This document shows positions 10,601 through 19,287 of a stretch of DNA of 64,000 bases, piece by piece. The notes under the pieces were generated by a model. The model ran no database searches and had not been told where the DNA came from. It was given only the letters and a program-made list of their open reading frames with translations. Numbering within the stretch: position 1 is the stretch's first letter; every line of letters starts with the position of its first letter. Source of the DNA: Marinospirillum celere. Lineage in GTDB: Bacteria; Pseudomonadota; Gammaproteobacteria; Pseudomonadales; Halomonadaceae. The stretch is from positions 310,001 to 374,000 of the forward strand of contig NZ_FOLH01000002.1 of assembly GCF_900112235.1 (NCBI RefSeq). Direction: 5' to 3'. Made by a program: the position numbers and the translations under genes.

Positions 10601-11542
10601 AAAACCAGTCAAGATCAACAACAAACAACTGCTGAGGTGGATGAGCCCAGGGTGCCAGGAAGCCGTCGTCTGGAAAGAATGGCTGTTCGTCGTGAAGATC
10701 CCTGGTCGCAAGTCAGCCTGGTCTCCTGGCCTGAAATTCACTGGACTTTGGCCAGCCTGGAGAGAGGTGAGCAGCACCTGGGTCGTTGGCAAGGGCGTTT
10801 GCTGCTGGAGCCGGAAAAAGCATCTCTGGCCGATGTAGAAGCTCGCTTGGGTGAAAGTCGCCTCGAAGGAAACCTGGTCTGGTTGCTGGCTCCTGAGATG
10901 AGCAGTGAGCTGGAATTTAAGCTGGCAGGTGGCAATATTGCTCCGGCCTTGGCGGCAACCCTGGCTGGACGCTCACCACTAATCAGTAATCAGCATCAGC
11001 TGGAAGCCCGTATTCAGTGGCCGGGCTCTCCTGCGGCCTGGGATCTACCCAGGCTGGAAGGTGAGCTGGCGATGAACTTTACCAACGGCTATTTTCCAGA
11101 TACTGAAGGTCCGGCTTTGGGTGCCAGTCGTTTCTTCGGTTTGATGAATCTGGATAATTTGGTTCGCCGTCTGCGTTTGGATTTTACCGATGTAACGGCT
11201 GATGGGGTCAGTTTTGATCGCCTGCAGGCCGAATATCAGCTGGAAGAGGGCTATTTGCGAACTCTGGAACCCACGCAGATGCAAAGTTCAGCAACTCGGG
11301 TGAGCTTAACTGGGAAAATCGATTTGCTGGAGGAAACTTTGGATCAGCGTCTTAGAGTGACCTTGCCAGTGGGTCAAACGCTGCCTTTAGCTGCCCTGGT
11401 TTTGGGTGCTCCCCAGGTGGGGGTAGCAATTTGGGCGGGTCAAAAAGTGCTGGCGCTGTTTTTTGATACCCGCCGTGAAGCTGTTTACGATGTTCAAGGC
11501 CCGCTACTCGACCCTGAAGTCAAACTCAGGCATCTGCGTTAA
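7631..11542 (+). CDS. yhdP: YhdP family AsmA-like phospholipid transport protein
   Basis: This 1303-residue protein belongs to the YhdP/AsmA-like group (DUF3971 and AsmA_2 regions). In E. coli, YhdP, TamB and YdbH are proposed beta-rich bridges carrying phospholipids across the periplasm to the outer membrane. A membrane anchor at about residues 14-38 is followed by a long periplasmic region of repeated beta-strand segments, with the conserved C-terminal block (GASRFFGLMNLDNLVRRL through PLLDPEVKLRHL) that marks the family. It begins 2 bp after rng, so it is co-transcribed. In many relatives tldD and a nitrilase gene follow; here the next gene is yjgA, convergent, with 3 bp between the stops. 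Confidence 0.93.
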   Translation: MASSNRKQTTLRWFILQLPLWALLILLVLLALAVLLIRSLLPHLDQARPDLEAWLSQQLPFQYQSEAIQASLYRLDPRLGIEGISLSRKDQVFMELEYLEVELDSWSSLLAWAPRMKEVQLSNLHIWLEETPEGWKLPGWQTAESEQATATRVAAGVQAEELLEWLELLLVQGELDFSELTLHLKPLDAEPLELYAPHLNYRRWSEGRQLDFQLGLEGREARSRLLVTLEGETFNLQESSLRAWLAFNQVNAEDLHFVWPADWKTWLGVPEGELSLQAWMQLEEGQTQLDLFSEGGQFLLGDETLSFNKLAMSLAGRETVWQAALQLDALQWAGQAVDDLQAQLKFDQGRWQFLVDHFALEPAAGIAKQVFSESERLQGLLTALQPKGDVKQLSLTWAPQESWKLSGYLENLDAGAWAAAPSVKQLDAWLEMSATEGRVVFADQAFELGFPYFYRDPFALAWGQGQVSWLLDEDSIWVEGQQLAAELPLPEASHEEAPTRVTGEFSLQLLEGDQRFYLNLGLQPAQVAAHSQLVPEYLLPGPVYLWLQTALQAGKVEQGGFIYSGSLQPDRPSGFQLHLDVDAASLAFDNQWPELEDLAGWVRVDNEGVRGEVDQGRFLNAQLLPSRFTTQATPQGQALKVDSQFTAGLDAFTDLIGRSPLQEWLPEALQAWHYQGRAQGQLELFIPFYEATEGLQVRLDLDIDEAELGISQADLLFKQLKGDLQFDLAEGLSASSLQGQLWDEDFTAKISGGTNLLEFSGQQAMSSVLTWLDWPAWPWAEGKVKLDGRLPLNPLGELQLESDLQGLALDLPAPFHKTAEQRRKLSLNLGLDAADLPLEVTLEDRLQVLAELSRPELGIGVALASEQVNAYLPEASGVHVQLDLEAADLDAYWQWFQEYRPDPPQVRGSAASERPAVTLGRVLPSGLRGLDLKVQQSYWQDNQLGPLSLELAHQPEVSLDAQLSHPYLVGGLSWQQGLPLQLDLLRLRLAKTSQDQQQTTAEVDEPRVPGSRRLERMAVRREDPWSQVSLVSWPEIHWTLASLERGEQHLGRWQGRLLLEPEKASLADVEARLGESRLEGNLVWLLAPEMSSELEFKLAGGNIAPALAATLAGRSPLISNQHQLEARIQWPGSPAAWDLPRLEGELAMNFTNGYFPDTEGPALGASRFFGLMNLDNLVRRLRLDFTDVTADGVSFDRLQAEYQLEEGYLRTLEPTQMQSSATRVSLTGKIDLLEETLDQRLRVTLPVGQTLPLAALVLGAPQVGVAIWAGQKVLALFFDTRREAVYDVQGPLLDPEVKLRHLR

Positions 11543-11545
11543 CGG

Positions 11546-12064
11546 TCACTCAGTGACTTCACAGACTTCTCTTAGATAACGGAACAGCTTGCGCGCCTGG
11601 GCGGGGGGCTTTTCCGCATCCCTTTCTTTACGCGCATTGCGAATCAATTGTCTGAGTTTCTGGATATCACAAGCTGGCCAGCGTTCTATAAACTCGGCAA
11701 CTGCACTTTCATCCTGAATGAGCCGCTCACGCCAGAGCTCCAATTGTTGGAAATGCTGGGCATAGGCTTCAGAGCTGGCATCAAAGAGATCCACTGCCGC
11801 CTGTATGGCTTGATGGTCGGCTGAACGCATCAACTTACCTATTCTTTGTAGTTGCCGCCGCCGGGCTTCATGCGACTTGATACGCTGGTGTTCTTGTAAA
11901 GCCTGGAGTAATTCTTCATTAAGAGGAACACTTTGTAGCTGCTTTTTATTTAACTCCAGTAGCTTTTTACCCAGTTCTTGCAGTTGCAGCATCTGGCGTT
12001 TGATTTCACTTTTACTGGGTGGCAGTTCCTGTTCGGAAGCCTGGAGGTCGTCATTCTTCTTCAT
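11546..12064 (-). CDS. yjgA: ribosome-associated protein DarP/YjgA
   Basis: YjgA (DarP) is a small helical protein that binds late 50S ribosome precursors and helps large-subunit maturation. The 172-residue protein has the family features: PPSKSEIKRQMLQLQELGKKLLEL near the N-terminus, VPLNEELLQALQEHQRIKSHEARRRQLQRIGKLMR in the middle, and a basic, mostly helical sequence throughout. I chose the ATG at 12064 over a TTG one codon earlier. The start overlaps the 3' end of npr by 14 nt, indicating translational coupling to the nitrogen-PTS genes. Confidence 0.93.
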   Translation of the reverse strand: MKKNDDLQASEQELPPSKSEIKRQMLQLQELGKKLLELNKKQLQSVPLNEELLQALQEHQRIKSHEARRRQLQRIGKLMRSADHQAIQAAVDLFDASSEAYAQHFQQLELWRERLIQDESAVAEFIERWPACDIQKLRQLIRNARKERDAEKPPAQARKLFRYLREVCEVTE

Positions 12065-12320
12065 CAAATCGAGCCTGGATTAATTCATCAAGTGCACAGA
12101 GGGCGGCTTCGGCATCATCACCTTGAGCCCTAAGGAGGAGTTGGGTTCCACAGGGTGCAGCGAGCATTAGCAGCTGCATAATATTACGGGTATTGGCAAT
12201 CTTGTCACCCAAACAGAGTTCAATCTGACAGTTATATTTTTGGCTGAGATGGACCAGCCGAGTCGCAGCCCGAGCGTGCAGGCCTTTTTTGTTGATCAGG
12301 GTGACGGTCTTTTCGGGCAT
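12051..12320 (-). CDS. ptsO: phosphocarrier protein NPr (HPr family)
   Basis: NPr is the HPr-like carrier of the nitrogen-related PTS and passes phosphate from PtsP (EI-Ntr, not in this window) to PtsN. The 89-residue protein has the active-site histidine in KKGLHARAAT (about residue 16), and the second-site region NTRNIMQLLMLAA, where HPr-type proteins carry the regulatory serine region. It lies 3 bp downstream of rapZ in the conserved rpoN-hpf-ptsN-rapZ-npr order and overlaps yjgA. Confidence 0.95.
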   Translation of the reverse strand: MPEKTVTLINKKGLHARAATRLVHLSQKYNCQIELCLGDKIANTRNIMQLLMLAAPCGTQLLLRAQGDDAEAALCALDELIQARFDEEE

Positions 12321-12323
12321 GGA

Positions 12324-13196
12324 TCAGGTGTTCGTTAGCTTGGATTGAAGTTCTCGGTGACGGGTTTGCACCTCTGGGTGCTGCTGACTAAAGTATTTGC
12401 CCAGTTGCTCGGCGAGGTAAACAGAACGGTGTTGTCCGCCTGTGCAGCCGATGCATACAGAAATATAGCTGCGATTACTTTCAATAAAGCGGGGTAGCCA
12501 GCGCTGGATAAAATTTTTGATGTCTTCAAACATTTCTTCCGGGCGGCTGCTTTGTTTAAAAAAGTCTGCAACTTCCGGGTCTAACCCCGTTAAGCCGCGC
12601 AGCCTGATATCCCAGAAGGGGTTGGGAAGGCAGCGGACATCGAAAACCAGGTCGGCATCCAGGGGCACGCCTTTTTTAAAGCCAAAAGATTGAAAGAGTA
12701 GCGTGGTTGGCTGGCTGGCTTCTTTGGCGACTTCCCGGGCAATGGTTGAGCGTAATTCATGCACGGACAACCGGGTGGTATCCAGGGTCAGCTGAGCCAG
12801 GTTGGCCAGAGGGTCTAGCAGTTCTTGTTCGCGGTCGATGGCTTCACTCAGGGAAAGCTCACCTTCACGGGTCAGCGGGTGACGTCTGCGCGTTGATGAA
12901 AAGCGTTCAAGCAGCGTCTTGGCATTGGCATTCAGGTAGACGACATTAACTTCCACGCCTTCAGCAGTCAGTTCCTGCATAATGGTCGGGAAGTGGTCCA
13001 GGTCACGCGACAGGTTGCGTGCATCAATGCTGACAGCAACCCGGCTGAGGTTGGATTGCACCCTGGCTTGTTCTGCCAGGGGAATCAAGAGCCCGGCGGG
13101 GAGGTTGTCAATGGCATAGTAGCCCAGGTCTTCCAGGGCATGAAGGGCGGCACTCTTGCCTGACCCTGAGCGTCCGCTGATGATGACCAGTTGCAT
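12324..13196 (-). CDS. rapZ: RNase adapter / nucleotide-binding protein RapZ
   Basis: RapZ (YvcJ family) binds nucleotide and, in enterobacteria, binds GlmZ small RNA and glucosamine-6-phosphate to steer RNase E and so control GlmS, the entry to cell-wall sugar synthesis. A Walker A motif GRSGSGKS lies at residues 8-15; the family sequences DVRCLPNPFW and SVCIGCTGGQHRSVYL are present in the C-terminal half. I start at ATG 13196 (290 residues) because AAGGAGG lies 6 nt upstream; the frame is open 12 codons further but that start lacks a comparable site. It lies in the sigma-54/nitrogen PTS operon. Confidence 0.96.
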   Translation of the reverse strand: MQLVIISGRSGSGKSAALHALEDLGYYAIDNLPAGLLIPLAEQARVQSNLSRVAVSIDARNLSRDLDHFPTIMQELTAEGVEVNVVYLNANAKTLLERFSSTRRRHPLTREGELSLSEAIDREQELLDPLANLAQLTLDTTRLSVHELRSTIAREVAKEASQPTTLLFQSFGFKKGVPLDADLVFDVRCLPNPFWDIRLRGLTGLDPEVADFFKQSSRPEEMFEDIKNFIQRWLPRFIESNRSYISVCIGCTGGQHRSVYLAEQLGKYFSQQHPEVQTRHRELQSKLTNT

Positions 13197-13232
13197 GGGC
13201 GCCTCCTTGGTTGTCAGGCTAGGTGTATTCAA

Positions 13233-13694
13233 TCAGCTGGGCGTTTTCTGGGTAGTCAGCAGTTGGTAAAGTTCTTCCGGCTGATCTGTTTTGCGCAGGG
13301 ATTTACGGACGTCATCCTGAGCAAAGGTTTCAGCCAAGTTGGCCAGGGTTTGCAGATGAGCTTCGTTGGCTTCTTCAGGGACTAACAGCAAAAAGATAAG
13401 ATCAACTGGCTGCCCGTCAATGGCGTCAAAGTCTATCTTGTCTCTGAGGCGAATAAAGGTACCTATTGCCTCCTTGCAGTGGCTGATACGGCAATGGGGG
13501 AGGGCAACGCCTTCCCCTATCCCTGTACTGCCCAGCTTTTCTCTGGCAATCAGTCTTGAAAAGACTTCTTCACTGTCCAGCGCAGGAATCTGCTGGGCAA
13601 TGAATTTGCTGAAGTATTCCAAAACACGTTTTTTGCTGCCCCCGGGAACCCCGTAAAGGGTTCGCTCAAGGGTCAGGATTTCATTAATTTGCAT
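13233..13694 (-). CDS. ptsN: PTS IIA-like nitrogen regulatory protein PtsN
   Basis: PtsN (EIIA-Ntr) receives phosphate from NPr and, depending on its phosphorylation, regulates potassium transport, phosphate sensing and other targets. The 153-residue protein has the EIIA fold with the phosphorylatable histidine in GVALPHCRISH (about residue 69) and FLLLVPEEANEAHLQTLANLAE further on. It lies between hpf and rapZ, its conserved position. Confidence 0.96.
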   Translation of the reverse strand: MQINEILTLERTLYGVPGGSKKRVLEYFSKFIAQQIPALDSEEVFSRLIAREKLGSTGIGEGVALPHCRISHCKEAIGTFIRLRDKIDFDAIDGQPVDLIFLLLVPEEANEAHLQTLANLAETFAQDDVRKSLRKTDQPEELYQLLTTQKTPS

Positions 13695-13718
13695 GATGGC
13701 CGGGCAGTTGCGCTTTAA

Positions 13719-14024
13719 TTAGTGGGTTGCACCCTGTTGGCGGGCCTGATTTTTTTCTTTGTGCTTGATCAGTTGGCGATCAAGTTTATCGATCAACTGG
13801 TCGATGGCGGAGTACATGTCTTCAGTTTCACCGCTGCCATGAATTTCACCACCAGATACTTTGAGAGTGGCTTCGGCAATTTGACGTAACTTGTCGACAG
13901 TTAGAGTCACCTGAACATTGGTGATTTGATCAAAATGACGCTCCAGCTTAGCAAACTTGGTTTCGACGTAGTCGCGCAGGGCGTCTGTTAGTTCTACGTG
14001 ATGGCCAGTAATGTTCAGTTGCAT
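13719..14024 (-). CDS. hpf: ribosome hibernation promoting factor (short form)
   Basis: HPF binds the 30S decoding region and helps form inactive 100S ribosomes in stationary phase. The 101-residue protein is the short form, with MQLNITGHHVELTDALRDYV at the N-terminus and the beta-alpha-beta S30AE fold; it has no C-terminal dimerisation extension, so 100S formation would need a separate partner as in E. coli. It sits directly after rpoN, its usual place. Confidence 0.95.
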   Translation of the reverse strand: MQLNITGHHVELTDALRDYVETKFAKLERHFDQITNVQVTLTVDKLRQIAEATLKVSGGEIHGSGETEDMYSAIDQLIDKLDRQLIKHKEKNQARQQGATH

Positions 14025-14133
14025 AGTAGACTCCTTTTAATGAGTGTGCACTTTCATTGTAACGCTTTTTGTCTTAAAGCAAAGCCCTGAAATGCCTAGC
14101 ATAGAAACATAATTCCCTTGACAAAATGAGCCT

Positions 14134-15630
14134 TTAGCGTAAGCGCTTTCTTTCGCTGGAAGGAGGGATGCCCATGGCTTCCCGATACTTGGCAACAGTA
14201 CGCCTGGCGATCTGAATGCCGGCATCGGCCAAAAGGTCCGCCAGCTTGCTATCAGAGAGGGGTTTTTTGGGTGGCTCACTGGAAAGATGCTTCTTGATCA
14301 TAGCGCGAATGGCGGTCGAAGAAGCTTCGCCTCCCTCGGCTGTGGAGACATGGCTGGAAAAGAAGTATTTCAGCTCAAAAATGCCTCTGGGCGTATGAAT
14401 GTATTTTTGTGTAGTCGCCCGGGAAACGGTGGATTCATGCATCTCTATGGCGTTGGCGATATCAGCTAGAACCATTGGCTTCATGAATTCTTCGCCCTTT
14501 TCCAGAAAGTCCTGCTGAACTTCAACAATCTTACTGCCAACCTTGAGGAGGGTTTCACAGCGGCTTTGTAGGCTTTTGATCAACCACTGGGCTTCCTTGT
14601 AGTGATCTTTAAGATAACGGTTGGTTTCACTGCTATCTGCCCGGCGGATAAGTTCAGCGTATTGGGGCTGTACCCTGAGTTTGGGAAGAGTTTCGGGGTT
14701 GAGTTCAACCCGCCAGCCTTGTTTGGTGCGGGTGACCAGCAGATCAGGGATGACATAGCTGGAAGCTTCACTTTCAATACTACTGCCGGGCCTGGGGTTG
14801 AGTTGCTGGATCAGGGTGATGATGTTGTGGAGGTCGTCTTCATGGCGCAGTTTTAAGCGGCGCATCAAAAAGCGGTAATCTCTGGCGGCCAGGACTTCCA
14901 GGTATTGGTCAACCAGGCGTCGGGCACTGGCCAGCTGTGGAGTGCTTTCAGGAAGTTGTTCCAGTTGCAGGAGCAGGCACTCACGAAGATCTCTGGCACC
15001 CACGCCGGGGGGATCAAAACGCTGGATCAGTTTGAGGATAGCGATCACTTCCTCGCAGGTCAGGTCAGCAAAACGGTCATCCTGCTGTTGCAGGGAGTCG
15101 CAAATGACCTGAGGGTCTTCACTGAGATAGCCTTCGGCATTGATGCTGTCAATCAGGGTTTCCCCAATGATTCTATCTCTTTCATTGTGCAGGCTCAGGT
15201 TTAGCTGCCAGAGCAGGTGATCGATCAGGCTGTTGCTGGAAGTGTCACGCTCAAAGTAGTCGTGATTATCCTGATTACCTGCGGGAGGGCTATAGTCATG
15301 GCTGTAGATATCATCCCACCCAGTATCGACAGGCAGTTCTTCAGGCAGGCGCTGCTCTTCCCACTGATTCATTTCCGAGGTGGCTGCTTCCTGCTGGGCT
15401 TCGGCTTTGCTGGCTTCCCGGGTGGAGGTGTCGAAAGGGTCAGGTTCGGCTGCCAGAGGTGTCTGGTCAGTTTCTTCCAGTTCGAGCAAGGGGTTGGATT
15501 CCAGCGCCTGCTGAATTTCCTGTTGAAGGTCCAAAGTCGATAGTTGCAGCAAATAAATAGCCTGCTGCAGCTGGGGAGTAATAACGAGATTCTGGGATAC
15601 ATTCAGCCCAAGGCTGGGTTTCATCGACAT
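14134..15630 (-). CDS. rpoN: RNA polymerase sigma-54 factor
   Basis: RpoN directs RNA polymerase to -24/-12 promoters opened by AAA+ activators. The 498-residue protein has all three regions: an N-terminal glutamine- and leucine-rich activator-contact segment ([27 protein letters not shown], residues about 13-40), an acidic linker (about 55-110), the core-binding and HTH domains, and the RpoN box [10 protein letters not shown] near residue 477, which reads the -24 element. The first of two ATGs is used; a start two codons later is equally possible. It heads the hpf-ptsN-rapZ-npr genes and follows lptB by 115 bp. Confidence 0.97.
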   Translation of the reverse strand: MSMKPSLGLNVSQNLVITPQLQQAIYLLQLSTLDLQQEIQQALESNPLLELEETDQTPLAAEPDPFDTSTREASKAEAQQEAATSEMNQWEEQRLPEELPVDTGWDDIYSHDYSPPAGNQDNHDYFERDTSSNSLIDHLLWQLNLSLHNERDRIIGETLIDSINAEGYLSEDPQVICDSLQQQDDRFADLTCEEVIAILKLIQRFDPPGVGARDLRECLLLQLEQLPESTPQLASARRLVDQYLEVLAARDYRFLMRRLKLRHEDDLHNIITLIQQLNPRPGSSIESEASSYVIPDLLVTRTKQGWRVELNPETLPKLRVQPQYAELIRRADSSETNRYLKDHYKEAQWLIKSLQSRCETLLKVGSKIVEVQQDFLEKGEEFMKPMVLADIANAIEMHESTVSRATTQKYIHTPRGIFELKYFFSSHVSTAEGGEASSTAIRAMIKKHLSSEPPKKPLSDSKLADLLADAGIQIARRTVAKYREAMGIPPSSERKRLR

Positions 15631-15692
15631 ACACTTGTAACCGCTTGTTTTACTGCCAGAAAATGTTGGCTAACAGTTTTATGTGTTTTTCA

Positions 15693-15718
15693 TGCTGATA
15701 CTTGTTTTTGGATCAGCA
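15693..15718 (-). other. inverted repeat between lptB and rpoN
   Basis: TGCTGAT (15693-15699) and ATCAGCA (15712-15718) form a 7-bp stem with a 12-nt loop in the 115-bp gap. No T-run follows on the minus strand, so it is not a convincing terminator. It might mark the boundary between the lpt and rpoN transcripts. Confidence 0.35.
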
Positions 15719-15745
15719 AATACTGTGCCATTAGATGTTAACCCT

Positions 15746-16474
15746 TTATATCTTAAATTGCTCGCCCAGGTAAACCCTTCTGACGTCCGGATTGGCCAGA
15801 ATGGCTTCGGCATCGCCTTGGGCAATAATGCTACCTTCACTGACAATGTAGGCTCTCTCACAAATTTCCAGGGTTTCACGAACATTGTGGTCAGTGATCA
15901 GAACACCGATATTACGTGCCTGAAGCTGTCTGATAATACCCATGATTTCAGCAACTGAGATGGGGTCCACCCCGGCAAAGGGTTCATCAAGCAGAATAAA
16001 GTCAGGCTCATTGGCCAGGGCTCGGGCAATTTCAACGCGTCGTCTTTCGCCACCGGAAAGACTCATGCCTTTGTTGTTACGAATATGGGTGATGGAAAAC
16101 TCTTCAAGCAGTTGGTTGAGAATTTCCTTGCGCCTTGTTTTGCTGAGTTCTTTACGCAGCTCAAGGATAGCTAGGATGTTTTCTTCCACGGTCAGCTTAC
16201 GAAAAACTGAAGCTTCCTGGGGCAGGTAGCCCAAACCTGCATGAGCCCTGCCATGCATGGGGAGCTGGGTAATATCCTGCTGATCCAGAGTGATTTGACC
16301 GGCATCAGCCTTAACTAGGCCAACAATCATATAGAAGGAGGTGGTTTTGCCAGCTCCATTGGGACCCAGCAGGCCAACTATTTCTCCTTGTGAGACTTCC
16401 AGGGAGATATCCTTGACCACTTTGCGGCCCTTGTAGCTCTTTTGCAATTGGCGGGCAGCCAGGGTTTTAGCCAT
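15746..16474 (-). CDS. lptB: LPS export ABC transporter ATPase LptB
   Basis: LptB is the cytoplasmic ATPase that powers LptB2FGC to extract LPS from the inner membrane and push it along the LptA bridge. The 242-residue protein has Walker [10 protein letters not shown] at 38-46, the Q-loop, the signature LSGGERRR near 140, Walker [11 protein letters not shown] near 163 and the switch histidine in [10 protein letters not shown]. It follows lptA by 2 bp in the kdsD-kdsC-lptC-lptA-lptB operon. lptF and lptG are elsewhere. Confidence 0.97.
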   Translation of the reverse strand: MAKTLAARQLQKSYKGRKVVKDISLEVSQGEIVGLLGPNGAGKTTSFYMIVGLVKADAGQITLDQQDITQLPMHGRAHAGLGYLPQEASVFRKLTVEENILAILELRKELSKTRRKEILNQLLEEFSITHIRNNKGMSLSGGERRRVEIARALANEPDFILLDEPFAGVDPISVAEIMGIIRQLQARNIGVLITDHNVRETLEICERAYIVSEGSIIAQGDAEAILANPDVRRVYLGEQFKI

Positions 16475-16476
16475 GA

Positions 16477-17013
16477 TCAGTTTCCATTACTGCGTTTGGG
16501 GGTAAGAATGACCTCTATTCTTGACTCCCCGGTTTCAGCCTGCTCGGCTTCCAGATCCTGGGTGGTCAGGTTGTAGGTCAAGCGGTGGCCCCGAAAGCTG
16601 TCTTCACCCTGGACCAGTCTGGCTTGTCCGATGAGAATGATTTTGTCTTCAGCCGGATGATAATCAATACTTTCCGCCCAGGCTTCAACCTCTGGCTCAT
16701 CGAGATTGGGTAGGTCTCTCATGTAGGCCAGCTCTCCACCTGCTTCTGCCAGGGCGCGGGTCAACTCACCATTAGTGCCCCGGTAGAGGGTCAGGGTTGC
16801 TGCTTCCAGGCGCAACTCACCTTGGGTGGCAACAACGTCACCGCTGTAGACGCCTTGCTGGCGCTGATTGTGCCATTCCATCCGCTGGGCATTAACCTGT
16901 ACTGGCTTCTCTCTGTCTTCGGGCAGGGCGAAGGTAGCAGGGCTCATCAGGGTTATCAATAACAGGCCCGCCAGAATCCGGATAGGCTTTGCAAAAGACA
17001 ATGAAGGCATCAT
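16477..17013 (-). CDS. lptA: periplasmic LPS transport protein LptA
   Basis: LptA polymerises as the beta-jellyroll bridge that carries LPS from LptC to LptD across the periplasm. The 178-residue precursor starts with a signal peptide (hydrophobic [15 protein letters not shown], cleavage near residue 29) followed by the OstA-type sequence [29 protein letters not shown]. Its ATG overlaps the lptC stop (ATGA), so the two are translationally coupled. Confidence 0.95.
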   Translation of the reverse strand: MMPSLSFAKPIRILAGLLLITLMSPATFALPEDREKPVQVNAQRMEWHNQRQQGVYSGDVVATQGELRLEAATLTLYRGTNGELTRALAEAGGELAYMRDLPNLDEPEVEAWAESIDYHPAEDKIILIGQARLVQGEDSFRGHRLTYNLTTQDLEAEQAETGESRIEVILTPKRSNGN

Positions 17014-17642
17014 GGTTGTTCCTGGGTATTGCGGCTAGTGAATTCAGTCAGATATTCACTACTGACCTGTTCGAGAATTTCAATTTGGCCGGTAGCCAGT
17101 TGAGCGAAGAGTCCCAGCCCCTGAGTGAGTCCACCCTGGCTGCTGAAGCTGACTGGGTCCGGGGTTCTGGCCGTTTCTGTTTGCGTGTCCAGCCATAAGC
17201 GCTGAGTGGCAAATTCGGGGGTATAGGCAGAATCTGGATTGATGGGCGTCAGGCGTACATTTTCTTGCAGGTAGATTTCGTTATCTTCACGAATTTCACC
17301 TTCAAGAGCACTGAGTATCCACAGTTGGCCATCTTCAGACCAGTGGTGAACTCTGGGCAGGTCCACCGTTGTTAGCTGGGTGTTCGGGTAGTGAGTGACC
17401 ACCTTGCCTTCCAGGGTCTGATGATGCCTTCCCTGAGCGTTGTAGCGCTTTAGGGTGGCATCTTCCAGATAGTAGTCGGGTTCACCATGAACCTGGGGCA
17501 GCTGGGCCCGGGGAGGGCTCTGTGAAAAGTCCTGCAACCAAACAATCCAGCCTCCCAAAAGTGCCAAAGCAACCAGGCCGCCGATTTTACGGTGGCTGGG
17601 TTGATTGAGCAGGCGTTGCAAGGAGGCAGTGACGGCTTTCAT
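17010..17642 (-). CDS. lptC: LPS transport protein LptC
   Basis: LptC is a bitopic inner-membrane protein that accepts LPS from LptFG and hands it to LptA. The 210-residue protein has one membrane helix at about residues 22-38 (IGGLVALALLGGWIVWL) followed by a periplasmic jellyroll with GEPDYYLEDATLKRYNAQG and LDTQTETARTPDPVSF. Its sequence is less conserved than LptA/B, but the position between kdsC and lptA, overlapping both by ATGA, makes the assignment firm. Confidence 0.93.
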   Translation of the reverse strand: MKAVTASLQRLLNQPSHRKIGGLVALALLGGWIVWLQDFSQSPPRAQLPQVHGEPDYYLEDATLKRYNAQGRHHQTLEGKVVTHYPNTQLTTVDLPRVHHWSEDGQLWILSALEGEIREDNEIYLQENVRLTPINPDSAYTPEFATQRLWLDTQTETARTPDPVSFSSQGGLTQGLGLFAQLATGQIEILEQVSSEYLTEFTSRNTQEQP

Positions 17643-18181
17643 TGCTGATTGAAAAGATAATGGTTGATACAGGCCTGCCAGGTGCCCTGAGCCTGCATGA
17701 TCATGTCGGTTAGCTCCCGGACAGCCCCCTGGCCTCCAGGCCGGCGGGTTGTGTAGTCACTATGGTTTTGAATGTACTCAGGTGCATTGGCGACACTGGC
17801 ACCAAATCCAGCACGACGGATGGCGGCCAGGTCAGGAAGATCATCACCACAGTAAGCGACTTGTTCCCAGCTATAGCCCAGTTTGTTGACCAGCTCAGTT
17901 AACGCTTTGAGTTTGTCTTCGCGCGCCTGCATGACCCAATTGATTTTCAACGCAGCCGCACGCTGGCTGACAATGGAAGAGTCCCGGCCGGTGATAATAG
18001 CTAATTCAACACCGCTGGCTTGCAGAAGCTTCAGGCCTTGACCATCTTGGGTGTTAAAGCTTTTGGTTTCACCACCATCAGCATGGAAGTAAAGGCTTCC
18101 ATCCGTCAGAACTCCGTCAACATCCAGGGCCAGCAAGCGTAGGGGGCGAAGTTTGTCCAGCAGGGTATTGGATAAATCCAT
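17639..18181 (-). CDS. kdsC: Kdo-8-phosphate phosphatase KdsC
   Basis: KdsC removes phosphate from 3-deoxy-D-manno-octulosonate 8-phosphate, the last step before activation of Kdo for LPS core. It is a capless HAD phosphatase of 180 residues, with motif I LALDVDGVLTDG near residue 17, motif II in ITGRDSSIV near 70 and motif IV GDDLPDL near 117. It lies 15 bp after kdsD and overlaps lptC (ATGA). Confidence 0.96.
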   Translation of the reverse strand: MDLSNTLLDKLRPLRLLALDVDGVLTDGSLYFHADGGETKSFNTQDGQGLKLLQASGVELAIITGRDSSIVSQRAAALKINWVMQAREDKLKALTELVNKLGYSWEQVAYCGDDLPDLAAIRRAGFGASVANAPEYIQNHSDYTTRRPGGQGAVRELTDMIMQAQGTWQACINHYLFNQQ

Positions 18182-18196
18182 AATAGCGTTTACCAG

Positions 18197-19168
18197 TTAA
18201 ATGACACCTGCTTTAAGCAGGTCATGCATGTTGAGGGCACCTACCACTTCACCTTGGGCATTGGTTACGGGCAGGGCATTGATTTGGTTTTCTTCCATTA
18301 AATGCACAGCTTCTGCAGCCAGGAGCTCCGGGGCGATGGTTTTGCCACCGGGTGTCATCACCTGAGTGACCTGCAGCTGATGGAAATCCATTTGCTGGTC
18401 CAGGGTACGGCGCAGATCGCCATCGGTATAGACTCCCAGTAATTTTTTCTGCTCATCCAAAATACAAGTGAAGCCCAAGCCTTTATGGGTCATTTCCAAT
18501 AGCGCCTCGCGTAGACTGGCTGTATTAGTGACCCAGGGGATTTGGCTGTCCTTATGCATAATATCGCCTACCCGGAGTAGGAGTTTGCGGCCTAGGCTAC
18601 CACCTGGATGCGAACGTGCAAAATCATCCGGACCAAAACCTCTGGCTTCCAACAAGGCTATGGCCAAGGCATCACCTAAAGCCAGAGCTGCCGTTGTACT
18701 GGAGGTGGGGGCCAGATTCAAGGGACAGGCTTCACGGCTGATGCTGGCATTGAGGTGAACACTGGCCTCACGGGCTAAAGTAGAGTTAGGTGCTCCAGTA
18801 ATGCTGACTACTGGAATGCCCAGGCGAACCAATTGCGGGAGCAGGGAGGTTACTTCCTGAGTTTCACCGGAATTGGAAAGCGCCAGGACCAGGTCACTAC
18901 GGGTTACCATGCCCAGATCACCATGACTGGCTTCTCCTGGGTGCATAAAGAAAGCCGGTGTGCCTGTGCTAGCGAGCGTGGCTGCTATCTTGTTGGCAAT
19001 GTGACCTGACTTGCCCATGCCGGTGACAACAACGCGACCTGAGCACTTGAGAATCAGTTCACAGGCTTGGCTGAAACCAGTGTCCAGATGGCGGCTGATT
19101 TCCTCTAAAGCGGCAATTTCTAATTGCAGGGTGCGCTGGGCGCTGGCCAGATGATCGGTGACAGTCAT
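18197..19168 (-). CDS. kdsD: arabinose-5-phosphate isomerase KdsD
   Basis: KdsD interconverts ribulose 5-phosphate and arabinose 5-phosphate, the first step of Kdo synthesis. An N-terminal SIS domain (VVTGMGKSGHIANKIAATLASTG, HPGEASHGDLGMV, LALSNSGETQEV) is followed by two CBS domains that end with ALNMHDLLKAG. The family-specific SREACPLNLAPTSSTT is present. I use ATG 19168 (323 residues); an in-frame GTG at 19189 would add seven residues, and neither start has a clear ribosome binding site. It is the first gene of the minus-strand kds-lpt block and is divergent from mlaF across about 120 bp. Confidence 0.95.
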   Translation of the reverse strand: MTVTDHLASAQRTLQLEIAALEEISRHLDTGFSQACELILKCSGRVVVTGMGKSGHIANKIAATLASTGTPAFFMHPGEASHGDLGMVTRSDLVLALSNSGETQEVTSLLPQLVRLGIPVVSITGAPNSTLAREASVHLNASISREACPLNLAPTSSTTAALALGDALAIALLEARGFGPDDFARSHPGGSLGRKLLLRVGDIMHKDSQIPWVTNTASLREALLEMTHKGLGFTCILDEQKKLLGVYTDGDLRRTLDQQMDFHQLQVTQVMTPGGKTIAPELLAAEAVHLMEENQINALPVTNAQGEVVGALNMHDLLKAGVI

Positions 19169-19287
19169 AAGGTGGCTTGGAAACTCCACTTAAAATTCGA
19201 AAGGTCTAGGGTAAAGGCGGACTTGTGTTGGCGCCAGCTAGTCTTTAGATTATACCCTCTTTTAGCTTCCGTTCGTAGTTGGTACTC

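Noticed and set aside
11545-11557. GTCACTCAGTGAC palindrome between yhdP and yjgA stops
   Set aside because: Six-base arms with a single-base centre cannot form a normal RNA hairpin and no T-run follows; likely chance.
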